In this document: piece after piece, positions 60,389-64,000 of the stretch
Layout of the letters: each line of letters starts with the position of its first letter
Numbering within the stretch: the first letter of the stretch is position 1
Source of the DNA: Rhynchospora pubera
Taxonomy: Eukaryota; Streptophyta; Magnoliopsida; Poales; Cyperaceae
Assembly (NCBI GenBank): GCA_028095005.1
Contig: CM051459.1
Location: 273,687,229-273,751,228 of the forward strand
Direction: 5' to 3'
DNA: 64,000 nt
Program-made: the position numbers and the translations under genes
The notes under the pieces: generated by a model
The model's input: only the letters and a program-made list of their open reading frames with translations
Told to the model about the DNA's origin: nothing
Databases searched by the model: none

Positions 60389-61200
60389 TATGTTGCACGG
60401 GTACGAGTACGAGTACGAGTACCGTACCCGGTACGATTCGGCTACGGCGGTACGAAAATTTTCAAAAATTTTCGGTACGAGTACAGCGAAAAATATATGT
60501 TTATTTAGATATTTTATTGATATATAATTATATTATAAAATATAATTTGTATGATAATTTTAACCGGTACTGATACTTCTTGCATATTTGAAGTACTTAA
60601 TGACGTGCATGCTCCAATTTTCAAGAGAGTGCTATAATAACAAATGCAATTTATTGTAGTCATTTGGGTTCATAGCTAGGCCATAGGCTGTGATGATAAG
60701 TGTGATGGAATTGAAATATGATTGGACAATAGGGGTGCGTTTGGATATAGGAAGAAGAAAGAAGAAGAAGTAAGAAGGAAGAAAAAAAAATTATAAATAA
60801 TTTAAACTCTTCACAAAATTACACACTTCCCAATACTTCTTCCCACTTCTTCTCTTCTTTTCTTCTTCCCACATTTATCCAAACGGAGCCTAGAATTCAT
60901 TTTCATTGCTAGCATGCTCCTTGAGTGTGCACCTAGAAATTGTTGTTGAACTCGTCCCCTCAATAATCGTAGATAGAACTACAGAATGCAGACCGAGTTT
61001 CATGCGCGGACAAAATGCAAACGTACCCACACGTTCCCAAAGTTCGTAAAACGTACCCAGGACGTACCGGACATAGTAAATATATATTAAAATATTCCGG
61101 TACGCCACCTGACGTACCCGATTCGTACCGATGCTGTACCGGAGGCATATCCATACCCGGTACCGGTACTTCTGCATATTTGAAGTACCAGGGTAATATA
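60389..61200. mobile_element. GTAC-rich MULE MITE, copy 2 (812 bp)
   Basis: Starts TATGTTGCACGGGTACGAGT and ends GTACCAGGGTAATATA. Target duplication CTTTACAAC lies at 60380-60388 and 61202-61210. Both arms are full of GGTACG/CGTACC motifs. A smaller MITE (60733-60890) is nested inside. This copy best defines the family ends. Confidence 0.83.
60733..60890. mobile_element. 158-bp MITE nested in the GTAC-rich element
   Basis: Left GGGTGCGTTTGGATATAGGA and the reverse complement of the right GGCTCCGTTTGGATAAATGT. The same family and length as 5740-5897. Confidence 0.7.
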
Positions 61201-61210
61201 GCTTTACAAC

Positions 61211-61764
61211 CACCCTAAGAAAATTATCTATATCACTGAATTATTAATAAAACGTTTGGTGTCAATTAAAGCCGAGTCAAAATATCGTTTATTTAATTTA
61301 GACTAAAACTGATTTATTTTGATATTTCAAATTTAATTTCTAAAAATTGAAGCCAAAAAATTGGAGATATAGCGGAGATACAAAAAAAAAATTTAAATTA
61401 AAATTTTTACACCCATATATGATACTCTTGCGTTTACTTTTGTAATAGTCGATACGGAGCATTTTCTGTTGATTTTTGGTTGGAAAAGCGAATGAACTTC
61501 TGTAATATAGAAAATGAATATTGAAGGACCAATAAATATATAGTAAATAATGTTAAGAAGAGATTATGTAATTTTTCCAAACCTACTCAAACTCTAATCT
61601 TTCAATGTTTGTATCAATCACGAATAATATCCATTAATGCTTTTGCTTACCTGAATATCATATCTCTAATTATCGGTGGAAATTATGAATATAAGAATAT
61701 TCTGAATATACTAGTGCGGAAAAAAAGGAAAAAAAATAATTTGACACTTGCAATTCTAATCGGA
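61211..61764. other. 3' flank of the second BT1 gene
   Basis: AT-rich and presumed 3' UTR; no separate feature was seen. Confidence 0.35.
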
Positions 61765-64000
61765 TCAGCCATTGAGAATCAATGAAACTGTTTCACTGTC
61801 CTCCACCTCTATTTCATCTTCAATTCCTTGATTTTCCAGAATCAAGTCCAGATTGCTAGTATTTGAACAAAAACTGTCAACGGGGAATGCCATTTCAACA
61901 GAACTGGAATATTTATTGCACACTTGAGAATTACAACTTTTATCCACCATTTCAACAGAACGGCCAGCCGCTCCATGTTCACTTCCAGTTCCAGGAACCA
62001 AGTGCAGAAAAACCAAAGGCAGCAATCGGATCAAACTCCGTACAAGCACTGCAACCCACAGGTTACCAAACTCAGTTCGAGTAACTCTCAGAACATGAAG
62101 GAGAAGGCCACCGATCCAAGATGATGTCAGCATTCCTATATTTTCTATTGACATGAGCAAAGCAAAGAAGGTACCTTCTATACCTAAAGGGCAAAGTTTG
62201 GTGCAAAGTACCAAAAGAGCCATCAATTTGAGGCGATTCACCATTTGAAACACCACTTCATCAATGACTGCCAGGACATAATCTGGCACGGCCAATTTCA
62301 AGTTTAGGCGGAGTACCAAGACTAAGTCTAGCATACCTGATAAGCTTATCAGTAATTGGGTCCAGAAAAGAAGATCTCGAAAAGGGTAGTCTTTGAGAGA
62401 AGTTTGGTATAGTATTACTCCAAGGAGGGAGCCAACTGAGCCGATTGCAAAGATGGCACCAATCAATCCCTGAAAATTTGAAAGGTACAGCGCTTTACAT
62501 GGGTTCATATGCTATTGCACAGAAAAGCAAATCATTCCATGACATAAACACTTTTTATTCCAATTCCACCAAACAATAACCCATCCTATAGCACCTTAAT
62601 CTTAATTAATGAAAACTGAATTATTTACCTCAGAAAAAGATAGACCTTTATTTGAATCTGTGTACCAATAAAACATCCCTTCTTGGATATTAAGGCTCAA
62701 GGCTAAAGATAAGTAGACATAAGTGCTAGGTCTCCAGACCTCGGGGGATTTCATGGTTCTCCACATAGTTCTGTTGGCATCAAGAAACTTCTGGTATATC
62801 TATCCTAAGGTGAAAGATCCAAAAGAAAGATAAAAAAGAGAAGAAAAAAAGTTACACCAGAAATGAGAACTGTTTCACCAGAAAAGTATAATTAAAAATT
62901 TAAAGTTCAAGAGTTGAAAGAATGGAGAAACCAAGTTCTTCAGTATGGTAACTGACAAGTAGTTAACTAGTATTAATAAGCATCCATGAAGGAACGTTCT
63001 AGAAATAATTAACTAATCACATTGACAGGATACAGACAACCTTTATTGGAGATGAAATGTAGGAAAAATAAGTGAACCTGGACTTCCATAGTCTATCATA
63101 AATGGACTATCGAATAGCAAATATTCTCTCTCTCATTCTTCCCGTGTGTGTGAGAAACTTAGAATTCATGCAAAAGCACTGGTGTGTGCATGGTATAGTT
63201 GTGGGAGAATCCAACTTAAAAGGAGAAGAGCAAATACTTAACAGTGAAGACTAGGTGCAAAATGCCTATGCATGGGACTAACCACTGAGATGATTAGCAA
63301 ACTGCTTCTATGTGGTAGGAGATTATGCTGATTTTGGTGTATGATTTCCCAGGTTGTATTTACTGTTTCCCAGGTTTTTATATATCAGTTAACTAATTGT
63401 GTCTTCGGTTCTGAAATTAAGCCCAGATTGTGCAATTAAGTTACAATTTTCAACTTTTGCTTATAATTGCAGAAACACCAAAAAAGCCAAGAAAAAATTA
63501 CATAACAGCATGAGACCACATAAGAAAAAAAAAACAAAAGCAAAATAGGAGATTGTACGTATGTAAATTATATCAGTTGCAACCTGGTTGAGATTACAGC
63601 TTGCAGATGGAGACTCCTTCAGCATTAGTCCAACTGAAAACACTATCACAGAAGGAATGCTCAGTATGCCAAGTGCCCCCTAAAATTTGAAGTATAGAAA
63701 ATTTAAAAAGGATAAGTTCTCCATGTTGTTTTATATAGGATTCTAATGCTGGTATTTGACATGTCAGATAAGGCTTCTATTGATACAGTCAGGTTGTATC
63801 CCATGTGATACTCATAAAGCCCACAGGTCATCAATGACATTTTCTTGTTTTAATGTTTTCTGCTGCAGTAGTTTGACATTTTCTGAGTGGAACAACAAAC
63901 TCTATTTTTGCAAGAAGAAACTACGCAAAAGCCAATTGGACCAGTTAGATATACAGAAGCAAGAGTAAAATGCACCTGGGATCCAATTGCATGAACTTGA
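61765..64000 (-). CDS. Folate-biopterin transporter paralogue (BT1 family), 3' exons, cut by the window end
   Basis: Exons >64000-63976, 63679-63584, 62799-62629 and 62469-61765, all GT-AG and with the same intron positions and exon lengths (96 and 171 nt) as exons 3 and 4 of the complete copy at 55254. Motifs: VHAIGSQ, LGILSIPSVIVFSVGLMLKE, LSLNIQEGMFYWYTDSNKGL, IGSVGSLLGVILYQTSLKDY, CPLGIEGTFFALLMSIENIG and SSWIGGLLLHVLRVTRTEF. The C-terminal tail (GTGSEHGAAGRSVEMVDKS and on to ETVSLILNG) differs in sequence and length from that of the other copy, where identity falls sharply after the last helix. No stop or frameshift, so both copies look functional. The N-terminal exon 1 and most of exon 2 lie outside. 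Confidence 0.9.

Overview
This is nuclear DNA from a flowering plant, probably a eudicot. Genes are split by GT-AG introns, the protein families are plant ones, intergenic DNA is AT-rich and crowded with nested DNA transposons, and about 14 kb is a satellite array. No bacterial, viral or organellar gene content was seen. All coordinates were read by eye; exon joins were chosen by splice consensus, reading phase and family conservation.

Layout. 1-1656 (minus): 5' four exons of a serine carboxypeptidase-like gene, cut by the window edge. 2235-3930: MULE-like element with an internal 123-bp minisatellite. 4873-8424 (minus): complete seven-exon WAT1-related (EamA/nodulin MtN21) transporter. 8745-15424: a transposon nest, in which an older 'GTTTGGAT'-type element holds a 625-bp MULE MITE (9819-15241), itself split by a 4.8-kb Helitron (9840-14637) carrying a broken piece of a cytosolic GAPDH gene. 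16741-19096: MULE with about 180-bp TIRs and a Ulp1 (C48) protease remnant. 19097-33450: array of an about 172-bp AT-rich satellite, with a 3.35-kb higher-order duplication and a 1745-bp solo LTR inside. 33451-35772: foldback elements and MITEs.

36298-43335 (plus): a four-exon RING-H2 protein gene and a three-exon acidic coiled-coil protein gene. 44490-47363 (minus): a six-exon gene of the ASG1 (At2g24100/At4g30780) family. 48859-54508: a second transposon nest, including a second MULE with an internal minisatellite and three foldback elements. 55254-58079 (minus): complete folate-biopterin transporter (BT1 family). 61765-64000 (minus): a tandem paralogue cut by the window end. Between the two lie a hAT MITE, a 204-bp tandem duplication and a GTAC-rich MULE MITE.

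The genes are not an obvious pathway; only the two BT1 transporters are clearly related, by tandem duplication. The most informative parts are the nested mobile elements, where target-site duplications and an intact opposite TIR give exact insertion points, and the higher-order satellite structure. I did not find a wholly new biological system. The nearest are two transposon families that I do not recognise: MULEs with internal minisatellites, and foldbacks that share inner stems but differ at their ends.
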